From positions 1,984,001 to 2,048,000 of the forward strand of contig NZ_CP092968.1 of assembly GCF_027571405.1 (NCBI RefSeq): DNA of 64,000 nucleotides, read 5' to 3'. The translations under genes were made by a program, and so were the position numbers. Shown piece after piece: positions 1 to 8,413 of the stretch. Each line of letters begins with the position of its first letter. Position 1 is the first letter of the stretch. This DNA is from Methylocystis parvus OBBP. GTDB lineage: Bacteria > Pseudomonadota > Alphaproteobacteria > Rhizobiales > Beijerinckiaceae. Under the pieces are notes generated by a model. It saw only the letters and a list, made by a program, of their open reading frames with translations, was not told the origin of the DNA and made no database searches.

Positions 1-2784
1 GCCGCGGGGCAGCTCATGCGCCATCGACTTCGCGATCGACTTCACGTCGGCGAGAACGCCGCCAAGATCCCGGGTTTCGGCGGAGACGTAGATATCAAAG
101 AGCGGCATGATATTGCCGTGCGTCACGACGCCCGGGGTTCCGACCGCGGACATCGAGGCGACGCTGCCGAGAAGCTGCATTTTCTCGGGAGCCCAATCGC
201 CATCCGCCTTGCTGACTGGAACCGTCAACAGATCCTGCATGCGCGTGACCTGGTACTGCGGCGTGTAAACATTGATCTGATAGGAATTGCCCGTTCTTTG
301 ATCGAGCCAGAACTGCTGGTCGATCTGCTGGCTGCCGGACAACGTCATCACGAGATTCTCGGCGATGTCCTTTTCCGTCAGGCTCACGCCGAGGCCCAGG
401 CTGCGATTGCCCTCGACGAGCAGCGTCGGCGTGCGCATCGTTTGCTGGATCACCACATCGGCGGCGCCGCTGACCTTACGCAGCTTGCTTGCGAGCTTGC
501 GCGTGAATTCATAGGCCTCCCATTGATCGCCGCCATTGACCTGCACGTCGATGGGCGACGGCGTGCCGAAATTGAGGATTTTCGCCGTCAGATCGGCCGG
601 CTGAAAGGTGAATTCGGCGCCGGGATAGCGTTCGTTGAGTCCTTTGCGCAAAATCGCCCGGTAGTCCCAAACGGGAGACGCGTCGTCCTTGAGGGTGATG
701 GTGATGTCGCAGTCCTGCGCGCCGATGGTCGGCGTTGGAATGAAGGCGAGATTGTGCGGCCCGACGGGAAGACCGCAATTGCTGATGATGCCTTCAACCT
801 TACCGGGCAACAGCGTCTGTCCGATGTCGTTCGAGACCAGCGACGCGATGCGTCCCGCCGCCTCGATGCGCGTGCCGAGAGGCGCGCGCATGTGCATTTG
901 CAGGGTTCCCGATTTGATTTCCGGAAAGAACTCCTGGCCGTTGAAGTAGAAGAGGCTCAAAGACGCCAAGGCGAACGCCAGGAAGATCGTCACGAATTGC
1001 GTTCTGTTGGCCAATACGCGGCCAAGCTGTTCGTTGTAACGCTCCCTGAAGGACTGGAATCCGCGCTCGAACCCCTGCTGGATGCGTGCGAAGACGCCGG
1101 GATGATCGTGAGAATGGTCGCTCCGATTGGGAACGGGCGCCGAGAAGTGGGAAACCCCGCCATCGCCGGCGAGAGCGCTCGCTTCGGCGTCCGCCTCGGC
1201 AAGAGCGTAGATCTCTTCGGGCGTCGGATATCGCCGGCCTCCCGAAGGGGACGGCGCCTCATCCTCCATTGCGAGGCTTTGGGCATTTCCATGCGGCGCG
1301 TTGTGGTCGACGAGGAGATATTTCGCCATCGTCGGCACGAGCGTTCGCGACAGAATGAAGGACGCCATCATCGCGAACATGACGGCTTCCGCCATAGGCG
1401 TGAAGAGGAAGCCGGAAACGCCCGTGAGCTCGAAGAGCGGAAACCAGACGATGATGATGCAAAGCGTCGACACGAACGTCGGAATGACGATCTGGTTCGC
1501 CGCGTCGATGATCGCCGTCTCGAGAGGTTTTCCCATCTCCAGATGCGTATCGATGTTCTCGATCATCACGGTGGCGTCGTCGACGAGAATGCCGACGGCG
1601 AGCGCGAGTCCGCCCAGCGTCATCACATTGATGGTCTGCTCCGCCCAATGGAGACAAATGATCGCGGAGAGGATCGAGAGCGGAATCGACGTCGCGATGA
1701 TGACCGTCGCGCGCCAGGATCCAAGAAAGAGGAGCACGACGACGCCGGTCAGCGCGGAAGCAAGCGCCATTTCGCGCAAAACGTCGATGATCGAATCCTC
1801 GACGAAGATCGACGCGTCGTTGAGCAGCTCGATCTTGGCGCCCGGCGGCGCGATCTGTTCGATTTTCGGGATCGCCTTCTTGATTCCGTCCACGACCTCG
1901 AGCGTCGAAGCCTCGCCGCTTTTCATAACGACGATCAAAACCGACTGCTTGCCGTCCACGAGAACGGCGTTGACTTGCGGCGGCCCGCCAAGGCGAACGT
2001 CGGCCACGTCGCGCATATAGATCGTCGCATTCCCGACTCGCTTGATGGGGATGTTGTTGAAGGCCTCGACCTGCAGCGGCGTGGCGTTCGTTTGCACCAG
2101 CCAGTCCGTCGCTCTCAGCTTCATATCGCCGGCCGGAAGCACGATGCTTTGCTGACCGAGCGCGTTGTGGACGTCGGCCGCCGTAAGGTGACGCGCCATG
2201 AGCTTTTGCTGATCGAGAGAGACCAGCAATTGCTTGTCGTTGCCGCCATATGGATGCGGCAGAATGGCGCCGGGAATCGTGACGAGATAGGGACGGATCT
2301 TGTTCTTCGCCAGATTATAGAGGTCGGCCGGCGTAAGATTGTCCGCCGTGACTTTCAACATGGCGACAGGCACGGACGACGCCTCCAGGCGCATCACCAT
2401 GGGCGGAGAAATATCGGGAGGAAGCTGCTTGGTGACGGTTTGCGAGATCGAGTCGATGTCTGCCTCGGCCGCGGCCAGATCGACGCCGGGCTGCAGGAAA
2501 ATCTTGATGATGCTGCTGCCGTAATAGGAGTGGCTCTCAATATGTTCGATGCCCTCCACATTCGACGTCAGCTGACGCTCGTATAGATAAGTGATGCGTC
2601 CCGACACCTCGGTTGGCAGAAGACCCGCATAGGCCCAGACCACCGCGACGACAGGGATTCTGATGTTGGGAAAAACATCGGTCGGCGTCTTGAAAATCGC
2701 CATTAAACCAAAAATTACAATGCAAATTGAAAGAACTATAAACGTATAAGGCCGACGGAGCGCAAGGACGACTACACCGTTCAT
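1..2784 (-). CDS. RND-family efflux permease (partial, C-terminus off the left edge)
   Basis: Inner-membrane resistance-nodulation-division pump subunit, driven by proton influx and normally joined to a periplasmic adaptor and outer-membrane channel. The minus-strand frame opens with a hydrophobic first helix after MNGVVVLALRRPYTF, followed by the porter-domain start FPNIRIPVVAVVW. The TM4 motif AVGILVDDATVMIENI carries the paired aspartates of the RND proton relay. At least 928 residues are present, against about 1030-1050 for the family, so the missing part is the last helices. The loop before TM7 is long and acidic and contains HSHDH, which is unusual. Substrate cannot be told: the general look is of the HAE1/multidrug side rather than CusA, but that is inference. 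The ATG at 2784 was chosen because the first helix follows directly. No adaptor gene lies upstream in this window, so any partner must be to the left. Confidence 0.9.
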   Translation of the reverse strand, partial: MNGVVVLALRRPYTFIVLSICIVIFGLMAIFKTPTDVFPNIRIPVVAVVWAYAGLLPTEVSGRITYLYERQLTSNVEGIEHIESHSYYGSSIIKIFLQPGVDLAAAEADIDSISQTVTKQLPPDISPPMVMRLEASSVPVAMLKVTADNLTPADLYNLAKNKIRPYLVTIPGAILPHPYGGNDKQLLVSLDQQKLMARHLTAADVHNALGQQSIVLPAGDMKLRATDWLVQTNATPLQVEAFNNIPIKRVGNATIYMRDVADVRLGGPPQVNAVLVDGKQSVLIVVMKSGEASTLEVVDGIKKAIPKIEQIAPPGAKIELLNDASIFVEDSIIDVLREMALASALTGVVVLLFLGSWRATVIIATSIPLSILSAIICLHWAEQTINVMTLGGLALAVGILVDDATVMIENIDTHLEMGKPLETAIIDAANQIVIPTFVSTLCIIIVWFPLFELTGVSGFLFTPMAEAVMFAMMASFILSRTLVPTMAKYLLVDHNAPHGNAQSLAMEDEAPSPSGGRRYPTPEEIYALAEADAEASALAGDGGVSHFSAPVPNRSDHSHDHPGVFARIQQGFERGFQSFRERYNEQLGRVLANRTQFVTIFLAFALASLSLFYFNGQEFFPEIKSGTLQMHMRAPLGTRIEAAGRIASLVSNDIGQTLLPGKVEGIISNCGLPVGPHNLAFIPTPTIGAQDCDITITLKDDASPVWDYRAILRKGLNERYPGAEFTFQPADLTAKILNFGTPSPIDVQVNGGDQWEAYEFTRKLASKLRKVSGAADVVIQQTMRTPTLLVEGNRSLGLGVSLTEKDIAENLVMTLSGSQQIDQQFWLDQRTGNSYQINVYTPQYQVTRMQDLLTVPVSKADGDWAPEKMQLLGSVASMSAVGTPGVVTHGNIMPLFDIYVSAETRDLGGVLADVKSIAKSMAHELPRG

Positions 2785-3191
2785 TCGCCATTCCCATTGT
2801 TATATCTACGATATGACCGGACCGCCCTCCCAGAGCTCAATTTAAAGACTCGCGCCCCGCATTGTGTTTCGAATTTAAAATCCAGTGATGCAGGCGATGC
2901 ATGCCGTACTCCGCGAAGAAAAACCAAGTAAAGCGTTTAATATCGGTTTGTTTCGGCAATTTATCTACAGTGACGCACCTCTGTTTCCTCATTTGCTGAA
3001 TTATGGTCCTTTCCTGTCGACGCCCAATGGGGCGCGACGAGCCGAGCCCATCGCGCGACATCTTCAAAGACCGTCGCCTTGCGCGGCCTCTTGCGTCAAA
3101 GCGACGCCCTTCGCCGCCCCCGGACGGCGCCTTACTGTCATGGAAGCGCAATAAAGGGACCTGGGCGACTTCGGCGCCGACGGATCTAAGG
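2785..3191. other. Divergent intergenic region between RND permease and P-type ATPase
   Basis: About 400 bp that is visibly more AT-rich than its surroundings. It contains two AATTTAAA copies near 2840 and 2872. It should hold the promoters of both divergent genes. I could not pick a convincing -35/-10 pair or operator. The ATPase frame stays open back to an ATG at 3003, but that extension is Arg/Pro-rich and looks non-coding. Confidence 0.4.
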
Positions 3192-6100
3192 ATGCAGCAA
3201 ATCAGCTTCGGGGATATCCTTGACCGCGACAAAGCGCGCATCGTTCACGCCGCCGTGCCCGGCCGCGTTCGTTTGCGGCATGTTGGCCTCCTCCTTGACG
3301 GCGATGCGAAAGAGCGCGTTGAAAAGGCGTTGGGGCGGCTGCCCGGCGTAAAGAGCGTAAAGGCGAGCGCGCGCACGGGATCGGCGCTTGTTTATTTCGA
3401 TTTCCCGGCGACGCCGGAATCGCTCGCCGCGGCCCTCGAGGCGGCGGCCGGCGGCGCGGAGGCGGTCGCTGCGCCCGAAATTCTGGCGCAGGGCCCAAAC
3501 GCCGCCTTCGAGACTGGCGCTGTTTTTCACGCTGCTTCGATCGACGCCGTGGCGTCATGGCTGGAAACGCGCCCCGCCGCCGGATTGACCGCGCCGGAAG
3601 TCGCCGCCCGCCTCGCGAAATGGGGGCCGAACGAGACGCCGCGCGCCGAAAGACGGTCGGCAATGGCGATATTCGCCGAACAAATGACGAGCCTGCCGAT
3701 CGCGCTGCTCGCGGCCTCGGCGGCCATGTCGCTGGCGACCGGCGGCGTCGCCGATGCGGTCATGATCGCGGCCGTGGTGCTCGTCAATGCCGGCATCGCT
3801 ACGGCGACGGAGCGGGAGGCCGACCGCACCATCGCGGGCCTGATGGACGAGGGGCCCCAGCCGGCGACCGCCATCCGCGATGGCGCGAGAGTCTCGATCC
3901 GCTCTTCGGAGCTGACGATCGGCGACATTCTCGTCATCGAGCGCGGCGCCTTCATTCCCGCGGATGCGCGCCTGATCGAGAGCGACGATCTCAGCGTCAA
4001 CGAGTCGCCGCTGACGGGCGAAGCGCATCCCGCCGCAAAGGACGCGCATGCGCTATTGCCGCCGGACACGGTGGTCTCCGACAGGCGCAATATGATCTTC
4101 CAGGGAACGGCGGTCACCAGCGGCTCCGGCGCGGCCATCGTCACGGCCGTGGGCGCGATGACGGAAATGGGCCGCATTCAGGAGCTTCTGGGCGCATTGC
4201 GCCCGCCGGAGACGCCGATCCAGCGAGAGCTGGGAGAAGTCGGCCGCGAGCTCGTCATCGTCAACGGCCTGATATGCGCCAGCGTCTTCGCCCTTGGAAT
4301 GATGCGGGGCCATCCTTTGGCGCAGACGCTTCGAAGCGCCATTTCGCTCGCAGTGGCCGCGATCCCGGAGGGCTTGCCCGCCGTCGCGACGACGACGCTC
4401 GCAATCGGCATTCAGCACATGCGCAAGCGCAAGGTCTTCGTGCGCAAGATCGACGCGGTCGAGACGCTCGGCGCCGTGGAAGTGGTCGGCCTCGACAAGA
4501 CGGGCACGCTCACCGAAAACCGGATGGCCGCCGTCGTTCTTCATCTCGACGGCGCGGCGCTCGAATTGCGCAACGGGCGGCTGCTGCGCGGCGGTCAAAC
4601 CGCCGACGACGCGCTATGCGAGCAGGCGCGCAAGCTCTTCGAGACCACGACTCTCTGCAGCGACGCTGTCGCGATGCGCGCCGAAGCAGGATACGAGATC
4701 GACGGGACGCCGACAGAAACCGCTCTTCTCACCGGCGGCGTCTCGCTCGGCGTCGATCCCGTCGAGCTTCGTCTTTCGGCGCGCGTGCTCGCGAGCGCGG
4801 CGCGCGGCGACGGCCGCAAGCGCATGAGCACATTGCACGAGACGTCGGAAGGCGCGCGCCTGCTCTGCGTCAAGGGCGATCCGCTCGAAGTGCTTGCGCG
4901 CTGCGCGAAGCGGCGGACGGCCGCCGGCGCCGTTCCGATGGAGGAGGCGGCGCACGCGCAGATCGTGAAGGCCAATACGAGAATGGCGGGCGACGCCCTG
5001 CGCGTGCTCGGCGTCGCCTGCCTCGAAGGCGGCGGCGATCCGCGCGACGAGGCGGATCTCGTCTGGCTCGGCCTTGTCGGCATGGCCAATCCGGTGCGCA
5101 CAAGCGCGCGACCGGCGCTGAAACGATTGCACCGGGCCGGCGTGCGCACCGTCATGATCACCGGCGATCAGAGCGCGACAGCCTTCGCCGTCGCCCGCGG
5201 CCTCGATCTCGCCGACGGCGGGGAGTTGCGCGTGCTGGAGGCGGGGCAGATCGCGAATATGCCCCCGGAGCTGCTGACGGCCCTCGCCGCGCAGCCGCAT
5301 GTCTTCGCCCGCGTGAGTCCCGTCGACAAGCTCAACATCGTCAAGGCCCTTCAGGCGAACGGACATATCGTGGCCATGACCGGCGACGGCGTCAATGACG
5401 GCCCCGCCCTGCGCGCGGCCGATGTCGGCGTCGCAATGGGCGGCGAAGGGGGCGATGTGGCGCGCCGGGTCGCCGACATCGTGCTGGCGAGCGACGACAT
5501 GGACGGAATCGTCGAGGCGATCCGCCTCGGCCGGGCGACTTACGCCAATATCCGCAAGGTGCTGCGCTACCTCGTCTCCACCAACGCCTCCGAAACCTTC
5601 GTCATGCTCGGCGCCGCTCTGGTCGACGCCGGCGAGCCGCTGACGCCGATGCAATTGCTGTGGCTCAATCTCGCCACCGACGCGCTGCCCGCTCTCGCCC
5701 TCGGCCTCGAACCGCCGGAGGCCGACGTCCTCGATCAGCCCCCGCACGATCCCAGCGCGCCGATCCTGGGACCGGCCGATTTCCGCCGCGTGCTGCGCGA
5801 AGGCTCGGTGATGGGCGTCGCGGCGCTGATCGGATATTTCAGCGTCGGCGGTCTCGTCGGCGGATCGCGCGCCAGCACCGTCACCTTTCACGGGCTGACG
5901 CTCGGCCAGTTGCTGCACGCGGTCGCCAGCCGGTCCGAGACGCGCGGCCTGATGGCCGAGTTTGGACGCCGCCCGAATCCGAAACTTTATGGCGGTCTCG
6001 CCATCTCCGTTCTGATGCAGGGCGCAGCGCAATTCCTGCCGCCGACGCGGCGTCTCCTCGGGCTGGCCCCGCTCGCGCCCGGAGACCTGTTGCGCATCGG

Positions 6101-6212
6101 CGCCGTGGCGATCGGCAGTTCGATCGTCAACGACGTCGTCGGCCGCGCCGAAGATCGCTTCGGGGCGCATGCGCGCATCCCCCGTCCCTATGGAGAGAGC
6201 CATGTCGTCTGA
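3192..6212 (+). CDS. P2-type cation-transporting ATPase with N-terminal HMA-like domain
   Basis: Membrane ATPase of about 1006 residues that moves a cation using ATP. Residues ~10-75 form a heavy-metal-associated-like fold (PGRVRLRHVGL ... LPGVKSVKASARTGSALVYFD) without the CxxC metal site. Then come the cation-ATPase N domain, an actuator domain with TGEA in place of the usual TGES, the P domain with phosphorylated Asp in DKTGTLT near residue 435, and the hinge TGDGVND. Ion-site motifs are PEGLPA in M4, NASE in M5 and WLNLATDALPAL in M6, as in Ca2+/Mn2+-type P2 pumps rather than P1B metal pumps. The true ion is not shown. The start at 3192 gives the family-like N-terminus, although its ribosome site is weak; 3003 is the alternative. 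Its 3' end overlaps the following metK-like gene by 11 nt, so the two are probably co-translated. Confidence 0.88.
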   Translation: MQQISFGDILDRDKARIVHAAVPGRVRLRHVGLLLDGDAKERVEKALGRLPGVKSVKASARTGSALVYFDFPATPESLAAALEAAAGGAEAVAAPEILAQGPNAAFETGAVFHAASIDAVASWLETRPAAGLTAPEVAARLAKWGPNETPRAERRSAMAIFAEQMTSLPIALLAASAAMSLATGGVADAVMIAAVVLVNAGIATATEREADRTIAGLMDEGPQPATAIRDGARVSIRSSELTIGDILVIERGAFIPADARLIESDDLSVNESPLTGEAHPAAKDAHALLPPDTVVSDRRNMIFQGTAVTSGSGAAIVTAVGAMTEMGRIQELLGALRPPETPIQRELGEVGRELVIVNGLICASVFALGMMRGHPLAQTLRSAISLAVAAIPEGLPAVATTTLAIGIQHMRKRKVFVRKIDAVETLGAVEVVGLDKTGTLTENRMAAVVLHLDGAALELRNGRLLRGGQTADDALCEQARKLFETTTLCSDAVAMRAEAGYEIDGTPTETALLTGGVSLGVDPVELRLSARVLASAARGDGRKRMSTLHETSEGARLLCVKGDPLEVLARCAKRRTAAGAVPMEEAAHAQIVKANTRMAGDALRVLGVACLEGGGDPRDEADLVWLGLVGMANPVRTSARPALKRLHRAGVRTVMITGDQSATAFAVARGLDLADGGELRVLEAGQIANMPPELLTALAAQPHVFARVSPVDKLNIVKALQANGHIVAMTGDGVNDGPALRAADVGVAMGGEGGDVARRVADIVLASDDMDGIVEAIRLGRATYANIRKVLRYLVSTNASETFVMLGAALVDAGEPLTPMQLLWLNLATDALPALALGLEPPEADVLDQPPHDPSAPILGPADFRRVLREGSVMGVAALIGYFSVGGLVGGSRASTVTFHGLTLGQLLHAVASRSETRGLMAEFGRRPNPKLYGGLAISVLMQGAAQFLPPTRRLLGLAPLAPGDLLRIGAVAIGSSIVNDVVGRAEDRFGAHARIPRPYGESHVV

Positions 6213-7380
6213 CATGATCTTTACCTCCGAATCCGTCACGCCGGGCCATCCGGACAAGCTCTGCGACCGCATCAGCGACGCGGCCGTGGACGCCTTGTTG
6301 CGGGAAGATGAGAGCGCGCGCGCCGTGGTCGAATGCGCATTGGCGACGGGCGTCGTTTTTCTCGCAGCGAGATATGCGGCGGAAGCGCGCGTCGACCTTC
6401 CATCGCTTGCGCGCAAGGTTATCGCCGAGGCGGGGTACGCCTCGGAGGGCTTCGACGCGCGGACCTGCTCCATCCTCACCAATCTCGCCGAATTGCCGCT
6501 GGGCGCGCGCGAGCCCGAGCCGGCCCCGGGCGACGAGGAAACGATCGCGCGCCGCGTCGCGCAGCAGCAGGCGAATGTCTTCGGCTATGCCTGTCGCGAC
6601 ACGGCGCAACTCATGCCCGCGCCGATCGTCTGCGCGCACAAAATCGCAAGGGCGCTCGATGAAGCGAGGCGCGCCCGCTTCATCGAGCTGTCGCCTGACG
6701 CCAAGACGCAGGTCTCGGTCGAATATCGGGGCGCGCGGGCGGTTCGCATCCACAGCCTCTCGCTGACTGTCGCGGTCGACGACGAGTCGAAACTGGACGC
6801 CGGGGAGCGGCTGCGCGCTCTGGCCCTCGATGCGCTGGGCGATACGGAAATCCGCCCGGACGAGCGGACGCAGATCATCGTGAACGCCGCCGCCGTTCCG
6901 CTCGAAATTGGCGGCCCCGCGCGCCATGCCGGCCTGACCGGACGCAAGAACGGCATCGACTCCTATGGAGAGATCGCGCGCATGAGCGGCTCCGCGCTCT
7001 CGGGAAAAGACCCCTCGCGCATCGATCGTTCGGGCGCCTACGCCGCCCGCTACGCCGCGAAAAACATCGTCGCCGCGGGGCTCGCCGAGCGCTGCGAGGT
7101 GCTCGTCTCCTATGCGATCGGTCAGGCGCAGCCGCTGAGTCTTTCGGTCGAGACCTACAATACCGGGAAGAGGAGCGATGCGGAGATCGGCAGGCGCCTC
7201 GCCGCCGCGATGGATTTCCGTCCGGCCGCCATCATACGGCGCTTCCGCCTGCGAAGCCGTTTGAGGGACGCCGGTCCGGCGGGCTTCTATCTGCCGCTCG
7301 CAACCTTCGGCCATTTCGGCCGTGACGATCTCGATCTGCCTTGGGAGGCGACCGATCTCGCGGAGGTTCTTCGCGGCTGA
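6202..7380 (+). CDS. Divergent S-adenosylmethionine synthetase (MetK) paralogue
   Basis: About 392 residues, the usual MetK length, and collinear with the family: N-terminal TSESVTPGHPDKLCDRISDA, central LMPAPIVCAHK, then GLTGRKNGIDSYG, SGKDPSRIDRSGAYAARYAAKNIVAAGL and C-terminal GHFGR. Canonical MetK makes S-adenosylmethionine from methionine and ATP. Two usually invariant segments are altered: the DQG of GAGDQGxMFGYA reads QQANVFGYA, and the early GGEIxT segment reads VFLAARYAA. Catalytic lysines near GRK and SGKDPS remain. It overlaps the upstream P-type ATPase by 11 nt (GGAGAG precedes the ATG), an unusual partner for a housekeeping metK. It may be a specialised, weakly active or non-catalytic paralogue, with the housekeeping copy elsewhere. 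Altered residues are seen; the changed role is inferred. Confidence 0.8.
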   Translation: MSSDMIFTSESVTPGHPDKLCDRISDAAVDALLREDESARAVVECALATGVVFLAARYAAEARVDLPSLARKVIAEAGYASEGFDARTCSILTNLAELPLGAREPEPAPGDEETIARRVAQQQANVFGYACRDTAQLMPAPIVCAHKIARALDEARRARFIELSPDAKTQVSVEYRGARAVRIHSLSLTVAVDDESKLDAGERLRALALDALGDTEIRPDERTQIIVNAAAVPLEIGGPARHAGLTGRKNGIDSYGEIARMSGSALSGKDPSRIDRSGAYAARYAAKNIVAAGLAERCEVLVSYAIGQAQPLSLSVETYNTGKRSDAEIGRRLAAAMDFRPAAIIRRFRLRSRLRDAGPAGFYLPLATFGHFGRDDLDLPWEATDLAEVLRG

Positions 7381-7399
7381 CGCGACGTAGGATGAGCGC

Positions 7400-7837
7400 C
7401 TATTCGCCCTCCGGCGGAGGACCGTTCTTCCACAGACCTCCGAGATTGGTCGCGTACCAAAGCAGCGTGAGCGCCGGCGGGAAGACCTTTTCGCGCGACA
7501 TCTGCCAAAGCGCGAGTCCCCCGAGCGCGAGAGCCGCGAGAAGTTTGGGGTCCACTTCCCTTTCCGCCGATGCTTCCGACGGGGCGGCCGCTTCGCTCAC
7601 CGCGAATAATCCGGCCTCCCGAGCGGCGGCGGCGAGATTGTCGAAGGGGCCCCAATGCTGGATCAGCACGCTGCCCGTCAGCGGTTTGACCTCGACGTTG
7701 CGAACGCCGGGCAGCGCCGACGCGCCGCTCGCGATGGACGCGAAAAAGGCCGCGTCGCCGCGGCGCTCCGCGATCCGCAATCGCGTGCGGCCGGGCATGA
7801 CGTGACAAATCTCGGCTGTCGGCGACTCCGCGCTCAT
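7400..7837 (-). CDS. HMA2-domain membrane protein
   Basis: Protein of 145 residues. Residues ~8-65 (MPGRTRLRI ... LPGVRNVEVKPLTGSVLIQ) form a cysteine-free heavy-metal-associated-like domain. Two hydrophobic segments follow (LLAALALGGLALWQM and FPPALTLLWYATNL). The module matches the N-terminus of the P-type ATPase at 3192, which lies on the other side of the converging metK-like gene. The gene starts 2 nt after the stop of the DUF5132-like gene, so the two form one operon read leftward. HMA2 proteins are known near cation ATPases in other genomes and their function is not settled. A scaffolding or regulatory partner role for the ATPase is inference. Confidence 0.72.
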   Translation of the reverse strand: MSAESPTAEICHVMPGRTRLRIAERRGDAAFFASIASGASALPGVRNVEVKPLTGSVLIQHWGPFDNLAAAAREAGLFAVSEAAAPSEASAEREVDPKLLAALALGGLALWQMSREKVFPPALTLLWYATNLGGLWKNGPPPEGE

Positions 7838-7839
7838 GA

Positions 7840-8172
7840 TTATTTTCCGTCTCCGACAGGATCGGCGGCCGCGGCCTGATCCTGCGGCCCCGCGGCCGCT
7901 GTCGTCTCGCGAGGCGGCGACGACGCGGCCTTCTGGCCCTTCGCCATCATGGCGGCGAAAATCTCACTTGTTGCTTCTGCCTTGGCTTCGGCGAAGAGGT
8001 CTTCCGCCGCCTCCATCAACTCGGCGCTCTGCGTCCTGGCCTCATGATAGGCCATCATGGCCGCTTTGAGGGCGGCTCTGGCGACTGGTCGCGCACGCTT
8101 GTGATCGCGGGTGAGAAGAAAGGTCGCCGCGGCGCCGGTCAGCACTCCCAATGCAAATCCCCAGGGCTTCAT
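7840..8172 (-). CDS. DUF5132-like small membrane-anchored protein
   Basis: Protein of 110 residues: one N-terminal membrane helix (WGFALGVLTGAAATFLL), then a basic and amphipathic stretch (PVARAALKAAMMAYHEA ... EAAEDLFAEAKAEA) and a low-complexity Ala/Pro-rich tail. The central part resembles DUF5132/YtxH-type proteins that occur next to HMA2 and P-type ATPase genes. GAGAGGA lies just upstream of the ATG at 8172, which decides the start over longer in-frame possibilities. It is the first gene of the leftward pair with the HMA2 protein. Function unknown; a membrane-tethered partner of the cation ATPase system is inferred from context only. Confidence 0.65.
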   Translation of the reverse strand: MKPWGFALGVLTGAAATFLLTRDHKRARPVARAALKAAMMAYHEARTQSAELMEAAEDLFAEAKAEATSEIFAAMMAKGQKAASSPPRETTAAAGPQDQAAAADPVGDGK

Positions 8173-8413
8173 CCATTCCTCTCGGCCGGAAGCGAAGACC
8201 GCCTCGTATCGATTGCCGCCGGGACGCGCGAGGCGCGCGCGCATTGACCCCGACAGGACGCGCTTGTTCGCTGAAAGAAAGCAAAAATCTGATGCGAGCA
8301 CGAAGGTTATATGACAATCCGGCGTTCTGGAAGCGCGACAAATAAGCTTCTGTCGGCGTCACATTCTCATGGCATAGAAGCCTGTCTCCAGATCGAATGG
8401 CGATAGACCCGAC

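Noticed and set aside
16..2586. 856-residue plus-strand open frame opposite the RND permease
   Set aside because: Its protein is Arg/His/Asp-rich without any domain, while the opposite strand shows unmistakable RND motifs. A mirror frame of GC-rich codons.
3003..3191. 63-residue N-terminal extension of the P-type ATPase
   Set aside because: Arg/Pro-rich and unlike ATPase N-termini; the family-like sequence begins at the ATG at 3192.
4614..6482. 622-residue minus-strand frame across the ATPase/metK junction
   Set aside because: Antisense to two well-supported genes; composition typical of a shadow frame.
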